Positions 1 to 5,614 of a stretch of DNA of 8,674 nt are shown piece by piece. Source of the stretch: Nocardioides sp. (GTDB lineage Bacteria; Actinomycetota; Actinomycetes; Propionibacteriales; Nocardioidaceae); contig JAJPEO010000207.1 of the NCBI GenBank assembly GCA_021166815.1, forward strand, positions 1 to 8,674, given 5' to 3'. Numbering within the stretch: position 1 is the stretch's first letter; every line of letters begins with the position of its first letter. A model generated the notes under the pieces. The model was not told where the DNA came from. It did no database searches and was given only the letters and a program-made list of their open reading frames with translations. The position numbers were made by a program, and so were the translations under genes.

Positions 1-1337
1 CGACGGCGGGCCTCCTTGGGGGAGGCCTCGAAGGCGTTCATCAGGGCGGTCTTCATCCCGTTGATGTCGTAGGGGTTGACAAGCCAGGCCTGCTTGAGCT
101 CGTACGCCGCTCCGGCGAACTCCGAGAGGACCAGCGCCCCGTCGTCCTCGAAGCGGCAGGCGACGTACTCCTTGGCAACGAGGTTCATCCCGTCGCGCAG
201 GGGGGTGACGACCATGATGTCGGCGGCGCGGTAGAGCGCGGCCATCTCCTCGCGGGGGTAGCCGGAGTGGAGGTAGGAGATCGCCGGTCGGCCGATGCGC
301 CCCATGTCGCCGTTGATGTGGCCCACGAGCCGGTCGATCTCGTCACGGAGGATGCGGTACTCCTCGACACGCTCGCGCGAGGGGGTCGCGACCTGCACGA
401 AGACGGCGTCCTCGACGTCCAGGCGGCCCTCGGCGAGCAGCTCGCCGAAGGCGCGCAGCCGGGGGCGGATGCCCTTGGTGTAGTCGAGCCGGTCGACGCC
501 GAGGAAGATCTTGCGGGGGTTGCCCAGCGCTGCGCGGATCTCCTCGGCACGCCGCTGGACGGGCTGGGACCGGGCCAGCTCCTCGAAGCCTGCGGTGTCG
601 ATGGAGATGGGGAAGGCCCGCACCTGCACCGTGCGGTGGTCGGGCAGCACGATGTTGTCGCTCTTGGCGCGGTGACCGACCCGGGTGCGGACGAGGCGGA
701 CGAAGTTGCCGACCGCGCCGGGCAGGTGGAAACCGATCAGGTCGGCGCCGAGGAGGCCCTCGAGGATCTGGCGACGCCAGGGCAGCTGCGAGAAGAGCTC
801 GCTCGGCGGGAACGGGATGTGGAGGAAGAAGCCGATGCGCAGGTCGGGACGCAGCGCGCGCAGCATGGCGGGCACCAGCTGCAGCTGGTAGTCGTGCACC
901 CACACGGTGGCGCCGTCGGCGGCGGTCTCGGCCGCGCGCTCGGCGAAGCGCTGGTTGACCGCGACGTACGCGTCCCACCACTCACGGTGGAAGACGGGCT
1001 TGGCGACGACGTCGTGGTAGAGCGGCCACAAGGTGGCGTTGGAGAAGCCCTCGTAGAACTCCTCGACCTCCTCGGTGCTGAGCGCGACCGGGACGAGGTG
1101 GAGCCCGTCCTCGATGAACGGCTCGAGGTCGTCGTCCTCGTCGGAGCCGGTCCAGCCGATCCAGGCTCCGTCGTTGGCCCGCATGACGGGCTCGAGCGCC
1201 GTGACCAGCCCGCCCGGGGACGGCCGCCACCCGGTGGTGCCGTCCGGGAGCTGGACGCGATCGACCGGCAGGCGGTTGGCGACGATGACCAGGTCGGCCT
1301 TCGTCGCGGGACGGGTGGTGCCGGTGCGCGCGCTCAC
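1..1337 (-). CDS. otsA: Trehalose-6-phosphate synthase OtsA (C-terminus outside window)
   Basis: Retaining GT20 glycosyltransferase. It transfers glucose from UDP-glucose (possibly also GDP- or ADP-glucose in actinobacteria) to glucose-6-phosphate, giving trehalose-6-phosphate in the cytoplasm. The 445 codons present read without interruption. Visible motifs: NRLPV near residue 21, AWIGWTG 58-64, [11 protein letters not shown] 146-156 (HDY site), GFFLHIPFP 169-177, [11 protein letters not shown] 280-290 (R283 and K288 match the E. coli R262/K267 pair) and [13 protein letters not shown] 379-391 (nucleotide-sugar loop). The family is usually about 460-500 aa, so some 20-50 residues lie beyond base 1. 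The start is the GTG at 1335-1337, because the NRLPV segment lies about 20 residues in and a TAGGCT box sits 7 nt upstream with no Shine-Dalgarno, suggesting a leaderless mRNA. otsB, the partner phosphatase, lies about 1.1 kb away on the other strand, so the two are not one operon. Confidence 0.96.
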   Translation of the reverse strand, partial: MSARTGTTRPATKADLVIVANRLPVDRVQLPDGTTGWRPSPGGLVTALEPVMRANDGAWIGWTGSDEDDDLEPFIEDGLHLVPVALSTEEVEEFYEGFSNATLWPLYHDVVAKPVFHREWWDAYVAVNQRFAERAAETAADGATVWVHDYQLQLVPAMLRALRPDLRIGFFLHIPFPPSELFSQLPWRRQILEGLLGADLIGFHLPGAVGNFVRLVRTRVGHRAKSDNIVLPDHRTVQVRAFPISIDTAGFEELARSQPVQRRAEEIRAALGNPRKIFLGVDRLDYTKGIRPRLRAFGELLAEGRLDVEDAVFVQVATPSRERVEEYRILRDEIDRLVGHINGDMGRIGRPAISYLHSGYPREEMAALYRAADIMVVTPLRDGMNLVAKEYVACRFEDDGALVLSEFAGAAYELKQAWLVNPYDINGMKTALMNAFEASPKEARR

Positions 1338-1344
1338 GCCGATC

Positions 1345-1350
1345 AGCCTA
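1345..1350 (-). promoter_or_regulatory. Probable -10 box of otsA (leaderless)
   Basis: On the minus strand TAGGCT (fits TANNNT) ends 7 nt before the otsA GTG, which puts the predicted transcription start at or next to the start codon. No purine-rich Shine-Dalgarno is visible there. No convincing -35 is seen at 16-19 nt. Leaderless starts of this kind are common in actinobacteria; the assignment here is inference from spacing. Confidence 0.5.
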
Positions 1351-1423
1351 GCCAGCCGCTCCGAGGGCTCCGCACCCCCCGCGGGAGGCGATTGTGACGG
1401 GAGTGACGAGAATCCTGGCCGTC

Positions 1424-1440
1424 TTGTCCAGACGACTCGC
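1424..1440. promoter_or_regulatory. Shared 17-bp motif, copy 1 (possible GntR-type operator)
   Basis: TTGTCCAGACGACTCGC matches the motif at 6900-6916 at 15 of 17 bases. The core TTGTCCAGAC is identical. It resembles the GntR/DasR-type half-palindrome TGGTCTAGACCA, but this copy is the weaker match. It lies just upstream of the -35 of the DUF3263 promoter and about 90 bp upstream of otsA, so it could act on either. The regulator is unknown. Confidence 0.3.
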
Positions 1441-1446
1441 CGAGCA

Positions 1447-1468
1447 CGAATGACATCATTGTCGTTCG
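1447..1468. repeat. 22-bp inverted repeat over a promoter -35
   Basis: Arms CGAATGACA (1447-1455) and TGTCGTTCG (1460-1468) are complementary at 8 of 9 positions, the ninth being a T/G mismatch, around the 4-nt centre TCAT. The element covers the -35 hexamer and the start of the spacer of the promoter at 1450-1479, where a repressor would be expected to bind. It does not fit the actinobacterial SOS box (CGAAC-N4-GTTCG), because the CGAA and TTCG ends are too far apart. Confidence 0.5.
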
Positions 1469-1479
1469 TCGCCTAGAGT
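1450..1479 (+). promoter_or_regulatory. Promoter of the DUF3263-LytR_C operon
   Basis: -35 ATGACA (1450-1455, 5 of 6 to TTGACA), an 18-nt spacer and -10 TAGAGT (1474-1479, fits TANNNT). The predicted start is near 1486, leaving a leader of about 45 nt that contains the AGGAGA ribosome site at 1520-1525. This is the best sigma-70-like promoter on the plus strand in this intergenic region. Confidence 0.6.
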
Positions 1480-1530
1480 GATGCCAGCCCGCCGCGGACC
1501 GGTGGGCACGGGTCGACCCAGGAGACAGAC

Positions 1531-1824
1531 ATGGACGCTGCGAAGCAGATCGCCACCGAGCACGACGACCGTGCCGGGCTCAGCCAGCGCGACCGCGACA
1601 TCCTCGAGTTCGAGCGCCACTGGTGGAAGTACGCCGGCGCCAAGGAGCAGGCCGTCCGCGAGAAGTTCGACATGTCCTCGACGCGCTACTACCAGGTCCT
1701 CAACGCCCTGATCGACCGCCCCGAGGCCCTCGAGGCCGACCCCCTCCTCGTACGCCGCCTGCGCCGGCTGCGTGCCTCGCGCCAGCGGCAGCGCTCGGCT
1801 CGCCGCCTCGGCTTCGACGTCTGA
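1531..1824 (+). CDS. DUF3263 domain protein
   Basis: A small basic protein of 97 aa, recognised as the actinobacterial DUF3263 family. The family core spans about residues 17-95 and is very well preserved: LSQRDRDILEFERHWWKYAG (17-36), then KFDMSSTRYYQVLNALID (about 45-62), then an Arg-rich tail from about 73 to 92. The length is normal for the family. The ATG at 1531 is set by AGGAGA at 1520-1525, 5 nt upstream. The helical layout with an Arg-rich end and the SSTRYYQVLN segment resembles a helix-turn-helix-like nucleic-acid binder, but function is unknown and this is inference. The next gene begins 11 nt after the stop, so the two are probably cotranscribed. Confidence 0.93.
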   Translation: MDAAKQIATEHDDRAGLSQRDRDILEFERHWWKYAGAKEQAVREKFDMSSTRYYQVLNALIDRPEALEADPLLVRRLRRLRASRQRQRSARRLGFDV

Positions 1825-1835
1825 ACGGATCTCCC

Positions 1836-2366
1836 ATGGCCCTCTTCCCCCTTGCCGGCCAGCCGCAGCCCCGCTCCCGTGACGAGCGGGGTGTCGCCTT
1901 TCCGTCCCCGGTGGTGATGCTCTCGGTCATCGCCGTGGCGATGGCCGCGGTCACCTTCGTGGCCACCCGCGACGAGCCCCCGACGGAGCGTCGCGTCGAC
2001 ACCGCGAGCATCGCCAGTGCCGACCCCAGCCCGACGCCCACGCCGCCCGCGAAGGCCACGCCCAAGCCCAAGCCGAAGCCGCGGCTCGAACGCAGGGAGG
2101 TCTCCGTCGAGGTCTTCAACACCTCCGGCATCAAGGGCCTCGCCGCCGGCACCGCCGCCAGGGCCACCCAGGTCGGGTGGGCCGTGGTGGGCGAGGACAA
2201 CTGGTACGGCACCGTGCCGACCTCGACGGTCTACTTCCCCGCGCGACTGGAGCGCGCCGCCAAGCAGCTGGCCCTCGACCTCGGCATCAAGCGCACCGCC
2301 CCGGCCGTGGGGGAGATGAAGCGCGATCGCCTCACCGTCATCCTGACCGCCGACGCCCCTCGCTGA
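1836..2366 (+). CDS. Membrane-anchored LytR_C domain protein
   Basis: 176 aa. A short charged N-terminus is followed by one hydrophobic segment at about 24-43 (signal anchor), then a Pro/Lys/Thr-rich linker at about 45-86 with PTPTPPAK and PKPKPKP runs, which looks wall-spanning. A LytR_C domain follows at about 89-170: VSVEVFNTSGIKGLA (89-103), GWAVVGEDNWYG (114-125) and TVYFPARLERAAKQLA (131-146). LytR_C often sits after LytR-CpsA-Psr ligase domains that attach glycopolymers to the wall; here it stands alone with no ligase domain, so the protein is probably accessory or binding. The start ATG 1836 has only a weak GGAT (1827-1830), but it places the TM segment properly and lies 11 nt after the DUF3263 stop, so translation is probably coupled. 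Upstream in-frame starts would overlap DUF3263. Confidence 0.88.
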   Translation: MALFPLAGQPQPRSRDERGVAFPSPVVMLSVIAVAMAAVTFVATRDEPPTERRVDTASIASADPSPTPTPPAKATPKPKPKPRLERREVSVEVFNTSGIKGLAAGTAARATQVGWAVVGEDNWYGTVPTSTVYFPARLERAAKQLALDLGIKRTAPAVGEMKRDRLTVILTADAPR

Positions 2367-2373
2367 GCCGGCT

Positions 2374-2393
2374 GCGGGCCGCGCGGTGCCCGC
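2374..2393 (+). terminator. GC hairpin between LytR_C gene and otsB
   Basis: GCGGGC (2374-2379) and GCCCGC (2388-2393) form a 6-bp stem with an 8-nt loop, just after the LytR_C stop at 2366. There is no T-run, which is usual for actinobacterial hairpins but leaves termination unproven. In such GC-rich DNA a hairpin of this size can arise by chance. Confidence 0.3.
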
Positions 2394-2397
2394 GTGG

Positions 2398-2403
2398 CAG
2401 GGT
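2398..2403 (+). promoter_or_regulatory. Possible -10 box of otsB (leaderless)
   Basis: CAGGGT followed by 6 nt (GGACGC) and then ATG at 2410 resembles actinobacterial leaderless starts with TANNNT 6-8 nt before the start codon, with C in place of the first T. The same bases (GGGTGG) could instead serve as a weak Shine-Dalgarno. No clear -35 is seen. Confidence 0.3.
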
Positions 2404-2409
2404 GGACGC

Positions 2410-3246
2410 ATGCGCCTGACCTCTGCGGACGCCCGTGCTCATCTCGACGCCGTGCTGGCCGTGCTGGCCGAGACGGTGGTGGGCCTGGACTTCGACGGCA
2501 CCCTCGCCCCCGTGGTCGACGACCCGGCCGCGGCGCGCATCCACGACGACGCCCCCGCCGTGCTGGCCGACCTCGCCGAGGCGGTGCGTGCCGTCGGGAT
2601 CATCACCGGTCGCCCGGCGCGCCAGGCCGTGGCCATGGGCGACCTCGACACGCTGGGGCCGGTGATGCACGAGCGTGGCGCCGAGCTGTTCGTCCTGGGC
2701 CAGTACGGCAACGAGAGGTGGTCGGCCGGCTCCTCGAGGATCGTCTCCCCGCGCCCGCCGGCGGGCCTGGCGAGCTTCGAGAGGGAGCTGCCCGCGGTGC
2801 TGGCGGCGGCCGACGCGGCGGACGCGTTCATCGAGCACAAGGGCCTGGCCGTCGCCGTGCACACCCGGCGCATGAGCGACCCCGAGGCGGCGCTGGCGCG
2901 CGTGAGCGGCCCGGTGGGCGACCTCGCTGCGCGTCACGGGCTGGACGTGGAGCCGGGACGCAACGTGATCGAGGTCCGCTCCAGTGCCATGCACAAGGGG
3001 ATCGCGCTGCGGACCCTGGTCGAGGAGCAGGGCGCCGGCGGTGTGGTCTTCGTGGGCGACGACCTCGGTGACGTCGAGGCCTTCGAGGCCGTGCGTGAGC
3101 TGCGTACGGCCGGCCTGCCCGGCGTCACGGTCTGCTCCGCCTCCGAGGAGCAGCCCGCACTCGTGGACCTCGCCGACGTGGTCGTCGACGGGCCCGACGG
3201 CGTCATGGACTTCCTGCGCACCCTGGCCTCGACGCCCGGACGGTGA
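2410..3246 (+). CDS. otsB: Trehalose-6-phosphate phosphatase OtsB
   Basis: HAD-superfamily phosphatase (278 aa, usual for OtsB) that hydrolyses trehalose-6-phosphate to trehalose, completing the OtsA pathway. HAD motif I is LDFDGTLAPVVDDP (26-39), with D27 the nucleophile and D29 the acid/base. Motif II is ITGR (65-68), the motif III lysine is in HKGIAL (K196), and motif IV is VGDDLGD (215-221, Mg2+ ligands D217/D218). The cap-region segments GQYGNERW (97-104) and EHKGLAVAVHTR (142-153) and the GRNVIEVR segment (183-190) are typical of trehalose phosphatases. I chose ATG 2410 over the in-frame GTG at 2386 because the latter adds eight unconserved residues and overlaps the hairpin. The gene may be read from its own promoter or through from the LytR_C gene 43 nt upstream. 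Confidence 0.95.
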   Translation: MRLTSADARAHLDAVLAVLAETVVGLDFDGTLAPVVDDPAAARIHDDAPAVLADLAEAVRAVGIITGRPARQAVAMGDLDTLGPVMHERGAELFVLGQYGNERWSAGSSRIVSPRPPAGLASFERELPAVLAAADAADAFIEHKGLAVAVHTRRMSDPEAALARVSGPVGDLAARHGLDVEPGRNVIEVRSSAMHKGIALRTLVEEQGAGGVVFVGDDLGDVEAFEAVRELRTAGLPGVTVCSASEEQPALVDLADVVVDGPDGVMDFLRTLASTPGR

Positions 3247-3276
3247 CCCCTGCGGCCACGCGCCGCGAGACGACCT

Positions 3277-3295
3277 GAGTCCGCATCGTGGACTC
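3277..3295 (+). terminator. Hairpin downstream of otsB (candidate terminator)
   Basis: GAGTCC (3277-3282) and GGACTC (3290-3295) are a perfect 6-bp inverted repeat around a 7-nt loop, 30 nt after the otsB stop and before the next promoter. No T-tract follows. Position favours termination of otsB transcripts, but the right arm abuts the palindrome at 3295-3308, so an operator role is also possible. Confidence 0.4.
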
Positions 3296-3308
3296 GATGT
3301 GCACATCG
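3295..3308. repeat. 14-bp perfect palindrome over the -35
   Basis: CGATGTGCACATCG reads the same on both strands. It contains the -35 hexamer TGCACA (3300-3305) of the promoter for the riboswitch operon, which would suit a dimeric repressor. A second CATCGTG copy lies at 3284-3290 in addition to that at 3304-3310. The binding protein is unknown. Confidence 0.5.
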
Positions 3309-3328
3309 TGAGACAGCCGACCTAGGCT
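3300..3328 (+). promoter_or_regulatory. Promoter of the SAM-riboswitch operon
   Basis: -35 TGCACA (3300-3305, 4 of 6), a 17-nt spacer and -10 TAGGCT (3323-3328, fits TANNNT). Transcription would begin near 3335, one or two bases before the riboswitch P1 helix at 3337. That tight fit supports the assignment. Confidence 0.6.
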
Positions 3329-3336
3329 GAGCACCG

Positions 3337-3485
3337 CTCATCCAGAGGGACTGAGGGATACGGCCCTATGACGTCCCGGCAACCGCCCGCGAACCTTCCT
3401 GGCAGACCGCACACCAGTGCGTGAGGCCAGTCGCGGGAGCAGGTGCCAATTCCGACCCGCGCGAGAGTCGCGCGGGACAGATGAG
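3337..3485 (+). promoter_or_regulatory. SAM-I (S-box) riboswitch
   Basis: The conserved S-box blocks appear in order: CTCATCCAGAG (3337-3347), GACTGAGGGA then GGCCCTATGA (3349-3371), CCCGGCAACC (3375-3384), GGTGCCAATTCC (3442-3453) and AGATGAG (3479-3485). Helices: P1 3337-3342 with 3480-3485; P2a GGGAC 3347-3351 with GTCCC 3373-3377; P2b AGGG 3354-3357 with CCCT 3364-3367, with a kink-turn-like TGA/ATGA; P3 CCCGCGA 3386-3392 with TCGCGGG 3431-3437, extended by CTGGC 3399-3403 with GCCAG 3426-3430 and a hairpin CGCAC 3408-3412 with GTGCG 3417-3421; P4 3456-3464 with 3468-3476 (9 bp, GAG loop). The loop-2 pseudoknot looks weak by eye. There is no terminator stem or U-tract, and P1 ends directly at the ribosome site, so control is probably at translation. 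It governs the PLP enzyme and the sulfur carrier. Confidence 0.95.
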
Positions 3486-3492
3486 AAGGAGG
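3486..3492 (+). promoter_or_regulatory. Ribosome binding site touching riboswitch P1
   Basis: AAGGAGG, a near-perfect Shine-Dalgarno 6 nt before GTG 3499. It sets the start of the PLP-enzyme gene. It begins at the base following the 3' strand of P1, so P1 formation could stack on or shield it. GAAG (3485-3488) can also pair with CTTC (3494-3497), placing the site in a small hairpin loop. Confidence 0.85.
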
Positions 3493-3498
3493 ACTTCC

Positions 3499-4803
3499 GT
3501 GAGCACTGCTGTCGCCGAAACGACCACGACGACCGAGACGACCACCACCGCCCCGGCCGCGGGCGGGCTGCGCGAGGGTGCCTTCGGCAACGCGCGCGCC
3601 CTGCAGTGCCGGGAGTGCGGCACCGAGGTCGCGCTGGGTCCCCAGTACGCGTGTCCCGAGTGTTTCGGGCCGCTGGAGGTGGCCTACGACTTCCCGGCCG
3701 TGACCCGCGAGGAGATCGAGGCCGGCCCCCGCAACATCTGGCGCTACAAGGCGCTGCTCCCGGTGCCCTCCGACATCGAGGAGAGCCCCAACACCGAGCC
3801 CGGCTTCACCCGCCTGCTGGAGGCCCGCAACCTGGGCGCCGCCCTGGGCCTGAGGAAGCTGTGGGTCAAGGACGACTCCACCAACCCGACCAACTCCTTC
3901 AAGGACCGCGTGGTCGCCTGCGCGCTCAGCGCCGCACGCGAGCTCGACGCGAAGGTCTTCGCCTGCCCCTCGACCGGCAACCTGGCCAACGCCGTCGCAG
4001 CTGCCGGCGCCCGGGCCGGCATCAAGACCGTGGTCTTCATCCCCAGCAACCTCGAGCAGCCCAAGCAGGTCAACTCGGCGGTCTACACCGACCGGCTCGT
4101 CGCCGTCGACGGCAACTACGACGACGTCAACAAGCTCGCCTCCGAGATCGCCGGCGAGGAGGAGGGCTGGGCGTTCGTCAACGTCAACGTGCGCCCCTTC
4201 TACGCCGAGGGCTCCAAGACCCTCGGCTACGAGATCGCCGAGCAGCTCGGCTGGCGCCTGCCCGACCAGGTCGTCATCCCCGTGGCCTCCGGCTCCCAGC
4301 TCACCAAGGTCGACAAGGCCTTCCAGGAGCTCGTCGCGCTCGGCCTCGTCGAGGACAAGCCCTACCGCATCTTCGGCGCCCAGGCGACCGGCTGCTCGCC
4401 GGTCAGCGTGGCGTACAAGGCCGGCACCGACGCGATCCGCCCGGTCAAGCCCGACACCATCGCCAAGTCCCTGGCCATCGGCAACCCCGCCGACGGCATC
4501 TACGTCCTCGACATCTGCCGGCGCACCGGCGGGGCCGTGGAGGACATCTCCGACGAGGAGGTCCGCGAGGGCATCCTGCTGCTCGCGCGCACCGAGGGCA
4601 TCTTCACCGAGACCGCCGGCGGCACGACCGTGGGCGTGCTCCGCAAGCTCGTCGAGACCGGCCAGCTCGACACCGAGCTGGAGACGGTCGTGATCAACAC
4701 CGGCATGGGCCTGAAGACCCTCGACGCGGTCTCGGACCGGGTCGGCGCCGCCGCCACCATCGCCCCCAGCTACGACGCGTTCGTGGCCGCCGGCATCGTC
4801 TGA
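3499..4803 (+). CDS. metM: Threonine-synthase-family PLP enzyme, probable MetM-type homocysteine synthase
   Basis: 434 aa, fold-type II PLP enzyme that routine annotation would name threonine synthase (thrC). A Thr-rich, probably disordered N-terminus (to about 20) is followed by a zinc-ribbon-like C37-x2-C40 / C52-x2-C55, the PLP lysine K135 in TNSFKDRVV (131-139), and PSTGNLANAVAAAG (157-170). The phosphate-loop region reads PVASGSQLTK (261-270), unlike the GNxG loop of classical threonine synthases. NTGMGLKTLDAV (400-411) is near the end. Start GTG 3499 follows AAGGAGG; the in-frame upstream codons lie inside the riboswitch. Known: threonine synthase acts on O-phosphohomoserine; I recall a Streptomyces homologue, MetM, that uses this substrate with a thiocarboxylated sulfur carrier, MetO, to make homocysteine. 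Inferred here: the SAM riboswitch and the sulfur-carrier gene 12 nt downstream favour MetM over thrC. Family membership is near certain; the substrate outcome is moderately sure. Confidence 0.9.
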   Translation: MSTAVAETTTTTETTTTAPAAGGLREGAFGNARALQCRECGTEVALGPQYACPECFGPLEVAYDFPAVTREEIEAGPRNIWRYKALLPVPSDIEESPNTEPGFTRLLEARNLGAALGLRKLWVKDDSTNPTNSFKDRVVACALSAARELDAKVFACPSTGNLANAVAAAGARAGIKTVVFIPSNLEQPKQVNSAVYTDRLVAVDGNYDDVNKLASEIAGEEEGWAFVNVNVRPFYAEGSKTLGYEIAEQLGWRLPDQVVIPVASGSQLTKVDKAFQELVALGLVEDKPYRIFGAQATGCSPVSVAYKAGTDAIRPVKPDTIAKSLAIGNPADGIYVLDICRRTGGAVEDISDEEVREGILLLARTEGIFTETAGGTTVGVLRKLVETGQLDTELETVVINTGMGLKTLDAVSDRVGAAATIAPSYDAFVAAGIV

Positions 4804-4815
4804 TCGGGAGTCAGC

Positions 4816-5091
4816 ATGAGCGTGTCCGTCCGCATCCCCACCATCCTGCGCACCTACACCGGTGGTGAGTCCGAGGTCAGCGCCCAGGGCGACACCCTGG
4901 CCGCCGTGCTCGACGACCTCGACGCCAACTTCTCCGGCATCAAGGGCCGCATCCTCGACGAGGCCGGCCAGCTGCGGCGCTTCGTCAACGTCTACGTCGG
5001 CAACGACGACGTGCGCTTCCTCGAGGACCTGCAGACGCCCACGCCGGCCGGGACCCAGATCTCGGTCATCCCGGCCGTCGCGGGCGGCTGA
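4816..5091 (+). CDS. metO: CysO/MoaD/ThiS-like sulfur carrier, probable MetO
   Basis: 91 aa ubiquitin-fold sulfur carrier ending PAVAGG. The terminal diglycine is adenylated and thiocarboxylated by an E1-like enzyme (MoeZ type), which is not in this window. It resembles M. tuberculosis CysO throughout: VRIPTILRTYTGGE at 5-18, GDTLAAVLDDLDANFSGI at 25-42, RRFVNVYVGNDDVRF at 54-68, and SVIPAVAGG at 83-91. Length is normal and no C-terminal processing is needed to expose GG. ATG 4816 has GGGAG at 4806-4810. It lies 12 nt after the PLP-enzyme stop, so the two are one operon under the SAM riboswitch. CysO feeds sulfur to CysM for cysteine; pairing with an O-phosphohomoserine-type enzyme instead suggests homocysteine and methionine. 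A molybdopterin role is less likely, since no moa genes are near. Confidence 0.93.
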   Translation: MSVSVRIPTILRTYTGGESEVSAQGDTLAAVLDDLDANFSGIKGRILDEAGQLRRFVNVYVGNDDVRFLEDLQTPTPAGTQISVIPAVAGG

Positions 5092-5095
5092 GCCG

Positions 5096-5114
5096 GCAGC
5101 CGGGCTACGGCTGC
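5096..5114. terminator. Bidirectional hairpin terminator between convergent genes
   Basis: GCAGCCG (5096-5102) and CGGCTGC (5108-5114) form a perfect 7-bp stem with a 5-nt loop. It sits 5 nt after the sulfur-carrier stop and overlaps the stop codon of the oppositely oriented GDYXXLXY gene. Symmetry and position suit termination from both sides; the U-tract is absent, as often in actinobacteria. Confidence 0.6.
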
Positions 5115-5614
5115 TCGCGTACGTCGACCACCGCTGCGTTGCCGCGGGAGTCGATGCGGACCTCGGCGTAGGCGCCGTCCATCAGCTCGCGCTCCATGGC
5201 GGCTGCCTTGTCCTGCGGCAGGAACCAGCTGTCGATGCCGCAGCGCACCTGCCAGTTGCGGTCGTCGCAGGCGAGGTACGGCCCCTCGTCGGGGCGCTCG
5301 CGCTGCCACTGGTCGGAGACCCAGATGTCACCCTCCTGGCGCAGGACGATGAAGACGTCGCCGCGTTCACCGTCGTCGAGGTACCCCAGGCCGGGCTCGG
5401 CGAACGGCTCGTCCGGGCCGTCCTGCGGAGCCCGCAGGTCGGGGTAGTCCAGGGCGACGTACGCGCCCCGGAACGGGTCGATGGGGTCGAGCGGCGCGAC
5501 CTTCATGACGTAGCTGTCGCCGGTCACGCGGGCCGACAGCTGGGGCGCCACGCCCACGCCGACGAGGGCGATCTGGGCGGCGGCAACGATGCCGACGGCG
5601 ACTGCGGTCTTCAT
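5105..5614 (-). CDS. GDYXXLXY domain membrane protein
   Basis: 169 aa. One N-terminal hydrophobic segment (about 4-24) looks like a signal anchor or signal peptide, with the rest probably outside the membrane. The family motif appears as PIDPFRGAYVALDYPD (44-59), with RGAY in place of GDY. The second conserved family region is CGIDSWFLPQDKAAAMERE (125-143). C116 and C125 flank a short charged loop and could form a disulfide. Start ATG 5614 has AAGGAG (plus-strand positions 5622-5627) 7 nt upstream and overlaps the stop of the DUF2157 gene by ATGA, so translation is coupled. GDYXXLXY proteins commonly follow DUF2157 proteins; the function of the pair is unknown. Confidence 0.88.
   Translation of the reverse strand: MKTAVAVGIVAAAQIALVGVGVAPQLSARVTGDSYVMKVAPLDPIDPFRGAYVALDYPDLRAPQDGPDEPFAEPGLGYLDDGERGDVFIVLRQEGDIWVSDQWQRERPDEGPYLACDDRNWQVRCGIDSWFLPQDKAAAMERELMDGAYAEVRIDSRGNAAVVDVREQP

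Noticed and set aside
267..1397. 376-codon plus-strand open frame opposite otsA
   Set aside because: It is antisense to a well-matched GT20 gene; its composition (runs of Asp, Gly, Val, Leu) is what GC-rich third-position bias produces, and no family is recognisable.
1447..1468. SOS (LexA) box
   Set aside because: The actinobacterial box needs CGAAC-N4-GTTCG; here the outer blocks are too far apart.
3337..3485. SAM-IV class riboswitch, which is frequent in actinobacteria
   Set aside because: The order of blocks, the 9-bp P4 and the P1 sequences CTCATCCAGAG/AGATGAG match SAM-I; no downstream SAM-IV-specific pseudoknot element is seen outside P1.
3417..4868. 483-codon plus-strand frame overlapping the PLP enzyme
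   Set aside because: Out of frame with the conserved protein, Arg/Gly/His-rich, and it begins inside the riboswitch.
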